A stretch of 56,311 nucleotides of DNA, taken from positions 1 through 56,311 of the forward strand of contig JAYMSP010000357.1 of NCBI GenBank assembly GCA_036897095.1, in the 5' to 3' direction. The DNA comes from Plantago elongata (taxonomy: Eukaryota > Streptophyta > Magnoliopsida > Lamiales > Plantaginaceae). Both the position numbers and the translations under genes were made by a program. The notes under the pieces are model-generated. The model saw only the letters and a list, made by a program, of their open reading frames with translations. It made no database searches and was not told the origin of the DNA. This document shows, in pieces, positions 34,220 to 46,401 of this stretch (the first letter of the stretch is position 1; the number at the start of each line of letters is the position of its first letter).

Positions 34220-37040
34220 ATGGAGAACTGGAAGAATTTGATACACCTATTCGTTACGATTTTTCTATCGTGTTTTGCAATGTTGGTGGTGAACCCGGCT
34301 ATTGTCGATGTTACCATGGAGGCCGTTTGCCCCAGTCAAGATGAATGCTCGCTCGCCATTTACTTAACAGGCTTTCAACAAGCGGTATGTCACTTAGTTT
34401 TTAATACATAACAATTTTAGACATATGTGTACATGTTTATTAACTCGCGACACTATATTTAAACAAATCCGACTTTAATAAACGGAATATTATTCTTGTG
34501 TAACTGGGATAACTTCTAACTCTTCAGGGTACGAAATATTTCCAGCCAGTTCGATTTCGTCATTTTGAACCATTCATGCGTACATCCGGTCCATATTTGA
34601 CAAGTCAATGTCATGTAACTGTAGTCTTTCGCATGTAATATAATTGGAAATATCACAAACGCCAATAAAATGTTTTAGTATATCATATTACTATTTTTAA
34701 AATTATTGGAAAAAGGTAATATACCACAATTTATTTATTTTTCTTCTGGATAAACTCGAAGTGCCTTTTTTTTCTTTATTTATTTGGGTGGGCAGTCTTA
34801 TTTAGTGGGTTGGTGAGCTTGAATTGAAAATTCTTTCTCAACAAAGTTAGGTCATATAAATTATTTAAAGTGGATAATTCATCTTAATTAATATAATTAG
34901 GACAAATTACTTTGAATTATTCAATACTATTACAAATTACTTTGATATATTCACAAATTACTTTGAAATATTCAAAGATTCCTTCGTTTCGGCTCGTATT
35001 AGTTGTCATTTAATCGCGCTTACGAGTTATAGCTAGGAAATAGTCTCAAATGATTTTAACTTTTAACTCTTAAGATAAGGTATAAGTTAAAAACATTAGG
35101 AGTAGAATTGCACAAATGACATAACATGAGGGGTAAATCATAATTTGACATTTCGAAATATTTACCGCCAAAAGCAATAACAACTCCTTTTTAGTCCACT
35201 TTATTAACCTTGGAAAATACAATTTCTGCAGATTTCAGGGCTAGGATCAGTAATCGTGATGCCGCTGATCGGAACTCTATCCGATGCCTATGGCCGAAAA
35301 CGCCTGCTTGCGATCCCTCTGACCTTCTCAGTCTTCCCTTTATGTATGCAACTGATCCATAACTAAAAATTTACTATTCTGATTTGATGATTTCTCCCTG
35401 TTTGAATCTTAACATTTTCGAACAATTTGCAGTGATCATGTCTTATAAGAGGACGACACATTTCTTCTACGCTTACTACATCTTGAAGACCTTAACTTCC
35501 ATGGTCTGCGAAGGCGGTGCAGTGTGCATCTCCTTGAGTTACTTGGTAAATGATTTAAACTCTCTCAGAGGAATTTTATCGAACATCTTCTGTTCATGTG
35601 TATAATAAGGCTTCTGTAGATGTTTTGTTTCCTTTCTCATATTCAGTCTCATTTGCAGGCTGACAGTGTATCAGAAGCCAAGCGTGTGACTGCGATTGGG
35701 CTATTGTGCGGTACAGTATCTGCTGCGACTGTTGTTGGCACATTGACTGCCCGGTTACTTCCTACCGCGCAGATATTTCAGGTGGCAGCAGCTGCAGCTA
35801 TTCTTGCTGTAATTTACATGAGATTATTTCTGAAAGAGACGTCTCGACCAGCTGTTGATCCACTAGAAGTGCCAATTCTAAAATCGGTATCTGAAACCAA
35901 TGAAACTGTAGTGAAGGTTTCGCTGCCAAAGGAAATTATTCGATTGCTCCAGAGCAGCCCCACGGTGTCGCTAGCTTCAACTATTGCATTCTTCAATAGC
36001 GTTGGTGAAGCTGGAATTCAAGCCTTTTTAATGGTAATCTCATCTTCTATGCATCATAGTAGCTTACTACCTTAATTATCACAGTTCTGTTTTATCTAAT
36101 CTTGGCCTTTTTGTCACGCTGCAGTATTACTTGAAGGCGCGATTCCAGTTTCAAAAGGACCAATATGCTGATATCTGTCTTATTACCTTCATTGGAGCGA
36201 CCTTTTCAAGCGTAAGTTCCAATCATCTTTTCACTTGAATACCTATAAGGCCTACCTATATAGCCGTATAATTTACTTATCATCGACTAATCTGAATTCT
36301 ATTCAATTCTGCAGATGGTATTGATGCCTACACTAGGTCCAATCTTTGGAGAGGAGACATTGCTTTGCATAGGACTTTTCGCTGGATTCATGAACGTAAG
36401 CAACTCACTTATCTTACAAGCCTCATTTGTTGTCTATACAAATGAACACATTTGGTGATGTTCTGTATCTGATCTTATGATTGTATCTTGTGCAGATGTT
36501 ACTCGACAGCATAGCATGGGCGACTTGGGTACCGTATGCTTCTGCTATATTAGGAGTCCTCCTTTCCCTAGCCAGTCCAAGTGTAAGTTTCATTCCATGC
36601 CATGAAAACTTACCTCTCAAACGGTTTGATGACGTAAATTCTGACAAACGAATTTTGAACATGTACAGATAAGAAGCATTGTATCCAAACAAGTCGGACC
36701 TTATGAACAAGGAATTGCACAAGGATGCCTCATGGGCATAGCCGCATTAGCGAATGTTGCATCTCCATTAGTCTTCAGCCCATTGTCGGCCCTGTTTTTG
36801 TCCGACAATGCACCCTTTCCATTCCCCGGTTTCAGCATGCTCTGTGTAGGCCTTGCTATGGTAAGAACATCAACTTGACAACAATTTGATGAACTCATTG
36901 TTAGCTAGCAAAACTTGTTCCTGATATCATTCTCTTGTTGTTTTGTGCAGCTTGTAGGTTTCCTTCTAAGTTTAGTATTGAAGTTGTATCCTAAATTTTC
37001 AAGGGAAAGAAGCCAAAGTCAGCCCTGCTTGTTGGCCTAA
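34220..37040 (+). CDS. MFS transporter B, TetA/HIAT1-like (9 exons, 433 aa)
   Basis: Exons: 34220-34384, 35232-35343, 35433-35545, 35659-36033, 36125-36211, 36315-36395, 36496-36582, 36669-36860, 36951-37040. All are GT-AG, and the total of 1302 bases is in frame. Starts MENWKNLIHLFVTIFLSCFA. Motif A GTLSDAYGRK is at residues 69-78. The central cytosolic loop around 195-235 includes KETSRPAVDPLEVPILKS and a conserved LPKEIIRLLQSS. The second half includes GPIFGEETLLCIGLFAGFMN and VSKQVGPYEQGIAQGCLMG. The tail is SRERSQSQPCLLA. A 12-helix MFS family member, probably a membrane transporter of a small organic solute; substrate unknown. Five gene A introns are absent here. It is one of three near-identical tandem genes. 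Confidence 0.94.
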
Positions 37041-38249
37041 ATCCAATGGAGGTTTCATTTTTTTTCATGAAATTTATGGAAAATGGAACTGGCAGCATTT
37101 TGTGAAGGCATTTGTGTTTAATTTACACATTTACTTAGTATGTAAATTAGGATGCCTTTAGTAAATGTAAATACAATTAGAGGACTCATTTTTTCCCCTT
37201 TTTTTATATAATAAAAATTGGTTCATTATTTTATTCAATGAAATCAATTTTCCACATGGTCACTATGGAGCCCACTAATTGCAATGAAGGCCGCCAATTT
37301 GTCTATCAAGATAGATTGACATATAAAGAGACTACCCCTAGCTCACATGTTTAGGTACCAAATATGGAGCACTCATAACCATGAAAGACCTAGGCCATGC
37401 TGTTTTTAATTTAAATTTATTAAATTAAACAGTAATATAAATTATAACTAAACAGACATAAATTATTAAATTAAATTAAAGTAATTATAAATTAAAGAAA
37501 ACATATCTTTATATATGTAAGAGATAGATGATAACTTATACCTGATCAATTACCAAATAATATTATAAAGATAATTCAAAATAAATACAATTTCAAGATT
37601 AGCCCACCAAAACCCCTATCTATGGTTTCAATATGCTCCTTATCAATTTGTAGATGGATGAAGAAAATGATTTACTATTCGTCATAAGGTAGGTATCCGG
37701 ATAGATCTGGCTACATATTAACCAATCAACTCAAATATTCTTATACACGGTATATGGTTTAGAGCACCAAAGAGGTATTTTACTAGATAAATTTTAGATC
37801 TACATGATTACAGTGCTAAAGAGCACAAGCAACCATATATCTCTAAACGAAGTAGATCTGATGGCACACAAGGACACATAAGCACCTATCCATAAGACTT
37901 TTCGAAACCAAAGAGACGCCTACTCTGTAGAATTTATCCCGATGTACATTTAAGTACTAAACAATATACTTGCTCGAGGCATCTACCGGAGAGCACTATG
38001 TTCTACTCATAAACTCATAACTTCCCATATCATTCATAATGTGCATATTGAGATATTTATAACCTCTACAACTACTATATGCTTGACCCAATAAGAATTT
38101 ACTAATCATATCTTCTACTTAGCTAGCAAGAATTACCATTCACTAAATTCTTCCTAACCAAGTAAATTTAACTACTAAGACAAGGACTATGTTTACCACT
38201 AGATTTTCAGTTCCATAAAATTTTTCTAATAAATTAAAACTTATTACGT

Positions 38250-38345
38250 AAACGCTCAGCTTTTCAAATAAGCTATCTGAAAAGCTCATTGGTTTGAGAA
38301 GGTAACCATGTTAGTTTGTTGAAAAAAAAATTACCTAATTAATTA
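38250..38345. repeat. MITE-like segment related to 26412-26650
   Basis: Contains CTCAGCTTTTCAAATAAGCT, ATCTGAAAAGCTCATT and GGTTTGAGAAGGTAAC, the same word set as the element at 26412-26650. Boundaries uncertain. Confidence 0.3.
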
Positions 38346-39351
38346 TTCAGCTACCGGTATAGTCCGGAGAATGAAATCCATGGCATGCAAATATTAGGTA
38401 GGAAGTTATTCTAGGAGGGACTAGCTCGAAAAATTGTCGGTTGGTTGCCTTGGTAGTATCATCTGTTTGTTCTCTTGCACTTTCTCATACTTTGTTCTTA
38501 TCGGACCGATCATGTCAAGTAGACACTACATTTGATATCTGCCATTTTTGACCTTGTTTGTGAACATTTGATTTATACGGTCAATGTAGTATTGCATGCT
38601 CTGCCACTACATTAGTATGAACTTGACTCGCAAAGTATATTACACTGTGACAAAACTTAAGCTGCTAACTTCACTGACTTTATTGGTGTTCTCTCGAGCT
38701 AGTACTCTCATGTTATATTTAGATAACAATCTTGTTTACATTCCATGGAGAAACGGATACTTTCATTTAATATATAATAATACACACGATTCATCTTGAT
38801 TTACCATTATATATATTTAAAAAATGGTAATAATTATTTTTTATTATTCTATTTATTTCGAATTCGACTTCACACATTTAATTTCAAAACGTTCTAATTT
38901 TAATTTTCCATGCCTTATATAAAAAGAATCTGCTACCATACATTATTACTCCTCTTTTACTTTATATACTTATATCTTTTCTACTCATTTATTTTTTTAC
39001 TATAAAACCAACTCTTCCACATTTCATATAGATTATTAATGTCCAGAAAGTTAATAGGAAGAAGACATAATCAAGATTTATAATCTTCTTCACTAAGCCA
39101 CCAAAAAGTGTTTTTGTTCTTCGTTTGGGTAAGTTCCTTGACTGCACTTCATTGTCTTATTGTTTCCAAACCAAGTTGATAGTATGTTTGTCTTTTCTAT
39201 CCACATTTTTTCCACTTTTAGCCAGACTTGAAGTCACAAACAGGCCATTCGGATATTTAAGTGGTAGTGTGCAAACTTTTAATTGATGCATGCCATAAAA
39301 TTAATATAATAATAAAAAAGATATTTAAGATATATAAAATATAGATAATGA

Positions 39352-39435
39352 AACGTAACTCAGTGAATAACGCGCTTCACCTCCAATTAATAGGTCGGGG
39401 GTTCGAGTCACCTTTAACCGCTTTTGAGAAAAAGA
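39352..39435 (+). repeat. tRNA-derived SINE head (family 2), plus strand
   Basis: TAACTCAGTGAATAACGCGC (box A-like), then CCTCCAATTAATAGGTCGGG and GGTTCGAGTCACC (intact box B), TTTAACCGCTTTTGAG and an A-rich stretch. The best-preserved family 2 head in the window. It is not a tRNA gene, because no acceptor or anticodon stem can be folded. Confidence 0.6.
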
Positions 39436-39873
39436 TAAATAAATATAAAAGTTTACACCTTCACAATTGAACCCAAAACCGTTTGGAAGTTCATGAGTAA
39501 CTTTTTTTTGAAATCATTAAATTTTTTAATTAAGTTAAAGAGAATAAAGTTTTAATTTCGAAATATGTATATCTTATGTTAATCAACTCAATCTGATATT
39601 AATAATTGTCTGTAAGATTAAACTGCTTAATCAGGTTATGTATGAATCATATGTTCATAACTACATATTATCGTCATTCTTCATGTAATGATATAACTAA
39701 CGCATGCTTAAGACTTTTATTTCCATCTCTTTGTCAAAACAATGTGTTCTCACGCAACGAAAATACTTTTGCCAATCTTTATTTGTCAAATGTTATACTA
39801 TAGTGAATGTCATTGACTAAAGATTACCCATCCACTTAGTTAATTAAAGTACTTTTGTGTATTGAAAAACCAC

Positions 39874-39899
39874 TACGCGTACTTGAACTTGAACTAGTT
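39874..39899 (+). promoter_or_regulatory. Distal conserved block upstream of MFS gene C
   Basis: CTACGCGTACTTGAACTTGA then ACTAGT: the same block as before B and D but with TTGAAC duplicated. It lies about 0.9 kb before the ATG. Confidence 0.4.
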
Positions 39900-40125
39900 A
39901 TAACGTGAATGTGGTGCATATTCAGCCTAAACCTAAACTAGCTATGAGACTTGGTACGAATAACAAGATTAGAAATAATTATCACGCGTTAACTAATCAC
40001 AATTGCATTATAATTATACTGATTTCGAATACAAAACTCCTATAGAAACTGTTTCTAAAAACACAAATTCTTAAAAAATACCGTGTATTAATGTAGCAAG
40101 TGGAGTGTGAGATCACTCTGAATAA

Positions 40126-40285
40126 TTTATCAAGAGACGGACTTATACTTTAAAAAAATCATCCATATTATCAATTAAAATATCTATATTAAAGTTTTTT
40201 ATAATATAATAAGACTTATTTAAACAACATAAACATTTTAAGTATTAAAAAAGATTATACTATTGATAATATGAACCGTTTGTAG
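40126..40285. repeat. Relic of the AGACGGTCTCT-type MITE
   Basis: ATCAAGAGACGGACTTATAC, then AAATCATCCATATTATCAATT and TTTTTTATAATATAATAAGA: the same layout as the interior of 29478-29710, with one end degraded. Confidence 0.35.
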
Positions 40286-40421
40286 ATAGATATATACCGA
40301 TTTTGTATTGTTTTTATTTTAAAAAGATTACCCAAACAACAAAGTTGGGAATCAAGATTACCAATCACAAGCCGTAATTCAGTCTCCTTTTGTTGTTACG
40401 AAATACGAATGAACTGAGAAC

Positions 40422-40598
40422 ACGCCGTAAGGTCAACTATTTGATGCCCAAGCCCAACACAATATTATATCATTATTCATTCACAAGACTTTGGCCCTTT
40501 CCAATTTACCCACTTTATTTTATGTGATTACGTGGAAATTAATGAATTTCCCAGATTGATCATTTCATAGCACTATCTGCCGTCCCTTTGTATATATA
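40422..40598 (+). promoter_or_regulatory. MFS gene C promoter
   Basis: ACGCCGTAAGGTCAACTATT (40422 onward, one G fewer than in B and D), AACACAATATTATATCATT, then ACTTTGGCCCTTTCC, ATTACGTGGAAATTAATGAA, CCCAGATTGATCATTTCAT and the TATA region TATATATA (40591-40598). Here the W-box-like block is adjacent to the core promoter, with no insertion. Confidence 0.6.
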
Positions 40599-40778
40599 GT
40601 AAACAACAACTGCTTGTTCCAAACTCATCACTACTTCTTCATCTCCACTACTACTACTAAAACTTCTGCAGTTCATTTCCTCTCTGAACTCCTCACAAAA
40701 CCACTTGACAACACTCCTCTACGAACGATTCTTACGAGTGACGGAGTGAGTAGTCGATCAACATATACGAAGAGAGAA

Positions 40779-43665
40779 ATGGAGAACTGGAAGAATTTGA
40801 TACACCTTTTCGTCACGATTTTCCTGTCGTGTTTTGCAATGTTGGTGGTAAATCCGGCAATTGCTGATGTTACTATGGAGGCCGTTTGCCCTGGCCAAAA
40901 TGAATGCTCGCTTGCCATCTACTTAACCGGCTTCCAACAGGCGGTATGTGGCTTATATCTATTAGAATGATTTTTAAACATAGTGATTTATATCGTATTT
41001 AAATCTCAAAAAATATACTTCTCAAGTTCTCATTGTATTATATCCACTCATACTAACATTTGTTTTTTACATTGTTATATCGTATTTAAACCTCAAAATA
41101 TAATAGTCTCCACAAGCTCATTTCTTCAATATACCTAGTAGTTAATAGTGTTGTTATAGAGTTAAAATTTTAAAATTAAAGTCCTGTTTGCCATACCGTT
41201 GGAGCGGACATTTTCTCATTCAAATTAAATATTTTATAAAAAAATTTAATTTTAATTAAAAAGGTCCACTCGAATTCTATCTCAATCCGTCCCAAAAGAA
41301 ATACGTAATAAACGTATTCCCAACTCCCAACATAGCAGATATGTTTGTGTTCGTGTCTTTTAGTTATATGCATGGCCGCATAACTTCAAGTTTGAGGATT
41401 TTCAGTCTGTTCGATTTCGGCACTTTTTGACTAGTCCATGTTTGACAAGTCAACGTCATGTAACCGCCAATAATAAGTTTTAGGGTATCATTTACTATTT
41501 TTAGTTTATCCCTATATTATTAGCATTGTTGGAAAAAAGAAAAGATGATTTCATCATATCATTATATGTCAAAAAAGTTGGGTAATATATGCATTATGTG
41601 AAGTGGTTTACTATGCATCATAATTAAAACAAGTAGGACAAATTAGTTTGAACAATTCACTAATTTAACCAACTCATATCTAGCTAGTTTTCCCTTTGAA
41701 ATGTTCAAGATAAAAGTTTTAAACACGAAGGGTTGAATCGCACAAGCGATATAACATAAGGGGTATATTGTAATTTGACATTTCGAAACATTTTACCGCC
41801 ATAAATCATAAACAGCTACTTTTAGTCCAGTTGTTTATTGACCTTGGATCATACAAATTATGCAGATTTCAGGGCTAGGATCTGTAATCGTGATGCCGCT
41901 GATTGGAACTCTATCCGATGTGTATGGTCGAAAACGCATGCTTGCGATCCCTCTGACCTTCTCCGTCATGCCTTTATGTATGCAACTGATCCATAACTGA
42001 AGTTAGCTCTGATTTGATTACTCTCCTCTATTTGAAGCTTGACGTTTTTCGAACAATTTTCAGTGATTATGTCGATTAAGAGGACGACACATTTCTTCTA
42101 TGCTTACTACATCTTGAAGACCTTAACTTCCATGGTCTGTGAAGGCGGTGCAGTGTGCATCTCCTTGAGTTACTTGGTAATTAATTACAAACTCTTTCAG
42201 AGGAATTTCATGGAATACCTTCAGTTCGTTTATATGATTGGGATTTTGTAGATTTTGTTGTTTCCCATTCTCATATTGAATTCCATTTACAGGCTGACAA
42301 CGTATCAGAAGCCAAGCGTGTGACTGCGATTGGACTATTGTGCGGTACAGTATCCGCTGCAACCGTTGTTGGCACATTGACTGCCCGGTTACTTCCTACC
42401 GCGCAAATATTTCAGGTGGCAGCAGCTGCAGCTATTCTTGCTGTAGTTTACATGAGATTGTTTCTTGAAGAGACGTCTCGACCAGCTGATGATCCACTTG
42501 AAGTGCCAATCTTGAAGTCTGTATCTGAAACCAATGAAAGTGTAGTGAAGCTTTCTTTGCCAAAGGAAATTATTCGATTGCTTCAGAGTAGCCCCACGGT
42601 ATCGCTAGCTTCAACTATTGCGTTCTTCAATAGCGTTGGTGAAGCTGGAGTTCAAGCCTTTTTAATGGTAATTTCATCTTCTATGCATCATAGTTACTTG
42701 CTACCTGAATCATCACAATTTAGTTTTTATCTAATCCTGTCCTTTTCATCACCGTGCAGTACTACTTGAAAGCACGATTCCAGTTCCAGAAGGACCAGTA
42801 CGCTGATATATGTCTTATTACCTTCGTTGGAGCGACCTTTTCAAGCGTATGTTCCAATCATCTTTACACAGACACACCTTTATAGTCGTATTATTTACTT
42901 ATCATCGACTAATCTGAAGACTATTCAATTTGCAGATGGTGTTGATGCCTACACTAGGTCCAATCTTTGGAGAGGAGACATTGCTCTGCATAGGACTTTT
43001 CGCTGGATTCATGAATGTAAGCAACTCACTTCTCTCACAAGCCTCATCCACATCTATACAAATAAGCGTATTTGGTGACGTTCTGAATCTGATCTTATGA
43101 TCGTATCTTGTGCAGATGTTACTCGACAGCATAGCATGGGCGTCCTGGGTACCGTATGCTTCTGCTTTATTAGGAGTCCTCCTTTCCTTAGCCAGTCCAA
43201 GTGTAAGTTTCATTCCATATCATGAAAACTTATCTCTCAATCGGTTTGATGACGTAAATTCTGACAAACGAATTTCGAACATATACAGATAAGAAGCATT
43301 GTCTCGAAACAAGTCGGACCATACGAACAGGGAATTGCACAAGGATGCCTCATGGGAATAGCCGCGTTAGCAAATGTTGCATCTCCATTAGTCTTCAGTC
43401 CACTCTCGGCTCTGTTCCTGTCAGACGACGCACCCTTTCCATTCCCCGGTTTCAGCATGCTCTGCGTAGGCCTTGCCATGGTAAGAACATCAACTTGACA
43501 ACAATTTCATCAACCAACTGTTTGCAAAACTTTGAATTGGTTACTGATCTGTGATTGCTTTGTTGTTCTGTGCAGTTTGTGGGTTTCCTTCTAAGTTTAG
43601 TGTTGAAGGTATATCCCAAGTTTTCAAGGGAAAGAAGCCAAAGTCAGCCCTGCTTGTTGGCCTAA
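40779..43665 (+). CDS. MFS transporter C, TetA/HIAT1-like (9 exons, 433 aa)
   Basis: Exons: 40779-40943, 41866-41977, 42064-42176, 42293-42667, 42760-42846, 42936-43016, 43116-43202, 43289-43480, 43576-43665. Exon lengths are identical to gene B one by one, and all borders are GT-AG. Motif A is GTLSDVYGRK (69-78). The central loop reads EETSRPADDPLEVPILKS. The tail SRERSQSQPCLLA is the same as in B. The sequence is very close to B, including intron segments next to splice sites, so B and C are recent duplicates. Intron 1 carries a dispersed repeat (41175-41370) absent from intron 1 of B. Role as for B; no sign of inactivation. AATAAA near 43828. Confidence 0.94.
41175..41370 (-). repeat. Dispersed repeat in intron 1 of MFS gene C, copy 2
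   Basis: The reverse complement contains AAAAGACACGAACACAAACA, GGGACGGATTGAGATAGAAT and GAGAAAATGTCCGCTCC. It aligns with 30400-30545 over its inner part. Absent at the matching place in genes B and D, so inserted after the duplication. Confidence 0.4.
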
Positions 43666-44999
43666 TGGAGCTTTCATTTTTCATAAAATTTATGGGAAAT
43701 TGTAAAGGCAGCATTTTTGTTTTATATTTTTACTTAGTATGTTTAGAATATGTAAATACAAGTAGTCATTAGAGGACTCATTTTTTCACATTTCTACAAT
43801 TGAGATTGCTTCTTGATTTTATTCAAAGGAATAAAATTTCAATTTGGTCTGTGCATTTTGACTCTTAAGTTTTTTAATTATCCTTATACTGGAAATGAAA
43901 CAGTCAATATGCAGAGTGTATATCTGTACTGGTGGTAAATCGTGCCATATAAATTTGCGTAATTGTGTAGCTCTTAACTAACTATAACTAACTAACTGTC
44001 ACATACAATTAACGAATCATATTGTAAAATACGATAAACGCTATATTATAAGTCGGATGGATTATCAGTCAAATACAGTATAAGTATATGTACTGCATGT
44101 ACTACTGATGTTGCAATTGCTATAATGTTTGTGGGAATTCAGGAAGTGCAAGGATTTATATGCAATTAATCAGCTTGTTAAGTTCTTGATACTCCATTCT
44201 TACTTATAGCGTTAATTACAATAATTGAGAGAGTAGTTACATACTTACATTACATTATTAGTTCAATAATAGCCAAATTTAGTGATATATCTAAGATTGT
44301 TGACCTAAGATTGGTTGATTGTAATCCTTTTGTATCTTATGACGAAGGGAGTGAATTTGGTGTGAATCATCTGCGAATGCGAATGAAGGTTCATCTTTCA
44401 AGACGATCATGACTTGAGTTGTGTGTGGATTGATTGTGCTAATTATGAGCTTGGTTGGAATTTTTATAGTATTTTTTTCGATTTCTCACTAATATTCGTT
44501 ATATGTGAATATGCGATCAAGCTAGCAAAACAATGTTGGGTCCTTTTCTAGGGGCCGACTCTCCCATCGACATTGCAGTTACAAGGTTCGAACCTCATAC
44601 CTTTTTATTAAGTGTATTCAAGTTCTTATGAGTTGAGTCAACAACTGTATATGTTTGTTTTCGTAAAATTTCAATTCTCTTTCTTTTAAAAAATCTTTCA
44701 TTTGCACTTTTTTAGGTCAATTGATTTCGACTTTAATTACAATTTATTCTTAAATTATAACTTAAATAGTAATTGTATCTTACTGCAAGTCACGTGGAGA
44801 ATTTCAATTAAGTTTGCAATTTTACGAAATTACATAGTAAATGGTTCTCGAGTAAAGAAAATGCCCACCCGCAGCCCAATTTGAAGGCAATCACATGTAC
44901 ATTCTCATGCACAATTATAATACGTTTGCTAATCTTTATTGCCAAATATTAAAATACATCTATATGAGAACGTTATTGTTCTAAATTCTTCTCTTGCAC

Positions 45000-45299
45000 G
45001 AGATGGGATGAGTATGGGAGTTGTGAGGAGTTGGATGCATGATGGACGTCACGAAAGGTTTCAACAACCTCTGGCCTCTCAGTGTGCCGAAGCATATACG
45101 ATTCGAGTTGTGGTCTAGTGGGCAATTCTACAGCAAGGGTGGAATAAGATACAAGTTTACTCCGATTGTCTTTCTTTAGTTTCTTTGTTCAATTCTTCAG
45201 ACTTCGAGTTTCTTCTGTTGGCACTGTTAGGACTTTAGCTGTTTCATTTGAGTTTTCTAGTCTAGGATTCATTCCACATGAATCGAATGAGCTAACTCA
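45000..45299 (+). pseudogene. RNase H-like (RVT_3) retroelement relic with in-frame stops
   Basis: One frame, with three in-frame stops before the terminal stop, reads RDGMSMGVV, QQPLASQCAEAYTIR, AILQQGWNKIQVYSDCLSLV and SLFNSSDFEFLL, then DSFHMNRMS. This follows the plant RNase H pattern: RD..G, AEA..(I/L)R, AL..G...I.V.SD...LV..LN, then the terminal helix. The fragment covers the part of the domain that is missing from 8980-9396. It interrupts upstream sequence otherwise shared by C and D. Confidence 0.6.
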
Positions 45300-45455
45300 T
45301 TAATTGTTCGTCATGCAATTTGATATAGCTTGTTGCTCAACTCTTGTACGAACTTTAATTTATCTGAGGATATGAATCATACTAATTTAGACCCTAAAGA
45401 CATAAAAATTGTTCACATCCACTTGATTCAAGTACTTTTCTATATTGAAAAACTA

Positions 45456-45475
45456 CTACGCGTACTTGAACTAGT
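45456..45475 (+). promoter_or_regulatory. Distal conserved block upstream of MFS gene D
   Basis: CTACGCGTACTTGAACTAGT, identical to the block before gene B. About 0.95 kb before the ATG. Confidence 0.45.
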
Positions 45476-46028
45476 AAGTGAAAGTGGAAAAGTACATATC
45501 CAACCTAAACTTGATCTTGATGACTTGGAACAAACAAACAAGCAAAATCATATCATTGGACGTTCGTAATTATTAAATGCTGACCAATCAGTGCAGAGAT
45601 AGTAACATGTGATTATAATTAATCAAGAATTAGTTTGAAAAACTAAGCTTCATTAGAGTACGTACGTAGCTATACTTGTACGTATTTGAGCAACTTGACA
45701 TACTTGTTTTTTTGAACGTTCCAAGTTCCAACCTCATTGCATTAGACCATTAGTTAAACAAGTACAGCTATGGTGACATTGAGCTACCTTTTACGGCTTA
45801 TAAATACCAAATATTATCTTAAATTTCTATAAATAGGACGAACAAAACGTCTTGAATTTTAACCTCAACAAGATGAAATAAACTCGAACTCAAACTTTTT
45901 AATTTATACTCACGCATTATTATATTAGTAGTCAATATTTTTCAAAATATCTCACAGATGCATTATTTATGAAAGCGAGATTCCGAGCAACATAAATGTT
46001 GTTACGACTGAACATTGAACTTTTGAAG

Positions 46029-46216
46029 ACGCCGTAAGGGTCAACCATTTGGTGCCTGAACACAATAATATAACGTTATTTCTATCACTCTCAAGACTTG
46101 GCCCCTTTCCCATTTAACCACTTTATTTTATATCATAAAAGATATTGCTTGGAAATTATGAATTTCCAAGAATTGATCCATTCATTAGTACTAGTTGCCA
46201 TTCCTTTGTATATATA
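46029..46216 (+). promoter_or_regulatory. MFS gene D promoter
   Basis: ACGCCGTAAGGGTCAACCAT (46029 onward), AACACAATAATATAACGTT, ACTTGGCCCCTTTCCCATTT, CATAAAAGATATTGCTTGG, then a TATATATA region (46209-46216) about 190 bp before the ATG. Same block order as gene C, without the insertion seen in B. Confidence 0.6.
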
Positions 46217-46401
46217 CAACATGCATGATCCAAATATTATAATTCATCACTACCTCATCTCCTCTACTAGTCTTCCACTAGAACTGCTACACTTTCTGCA
46301 GTTTTTCCTTTCTCTCTGAACTCTTCACAAAATCGTTCGCAAACATCCTCCACGAACGATTCACACGAGTGAGGAGTCGATTGTCATATACAAAGAGAGA
46401 A

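Larger units (their letters stand above)
37041..40410. other. Intergenic between MFS genes B and C
   Basis: AT-rich, no gene recognised. AATAAA near 37210 may serve gene B. Contains a MITE-like segment at 38250-38345, a SINE head at 39352-39435, an AGACGG-type MITE relic at 40126-40285, and from about 39600 onward sequence shared with the DNA upstream of gene D. Confidence 0.5.
43666..46028. other. Intergenic between MFS genes C and D
   Basis: No intact gene. It holds an RNase H-like relic at 45000-45299 and, on both sides of it, sequence shared with the DNA upstream of gene C. A GGTTCGAACCTC word at about 44585 resembles a box B but has no box A partner that I can see. Confidence 0.5.

Noticed and set aside
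39352-39435. Possible tRNA gene, because of an intact GGTTCGAGTC box B
   Set aside because: No acceptor stem or anticodon arm can be formed, and the same head recurs as a degenerate repeat, so it is a SINE head.
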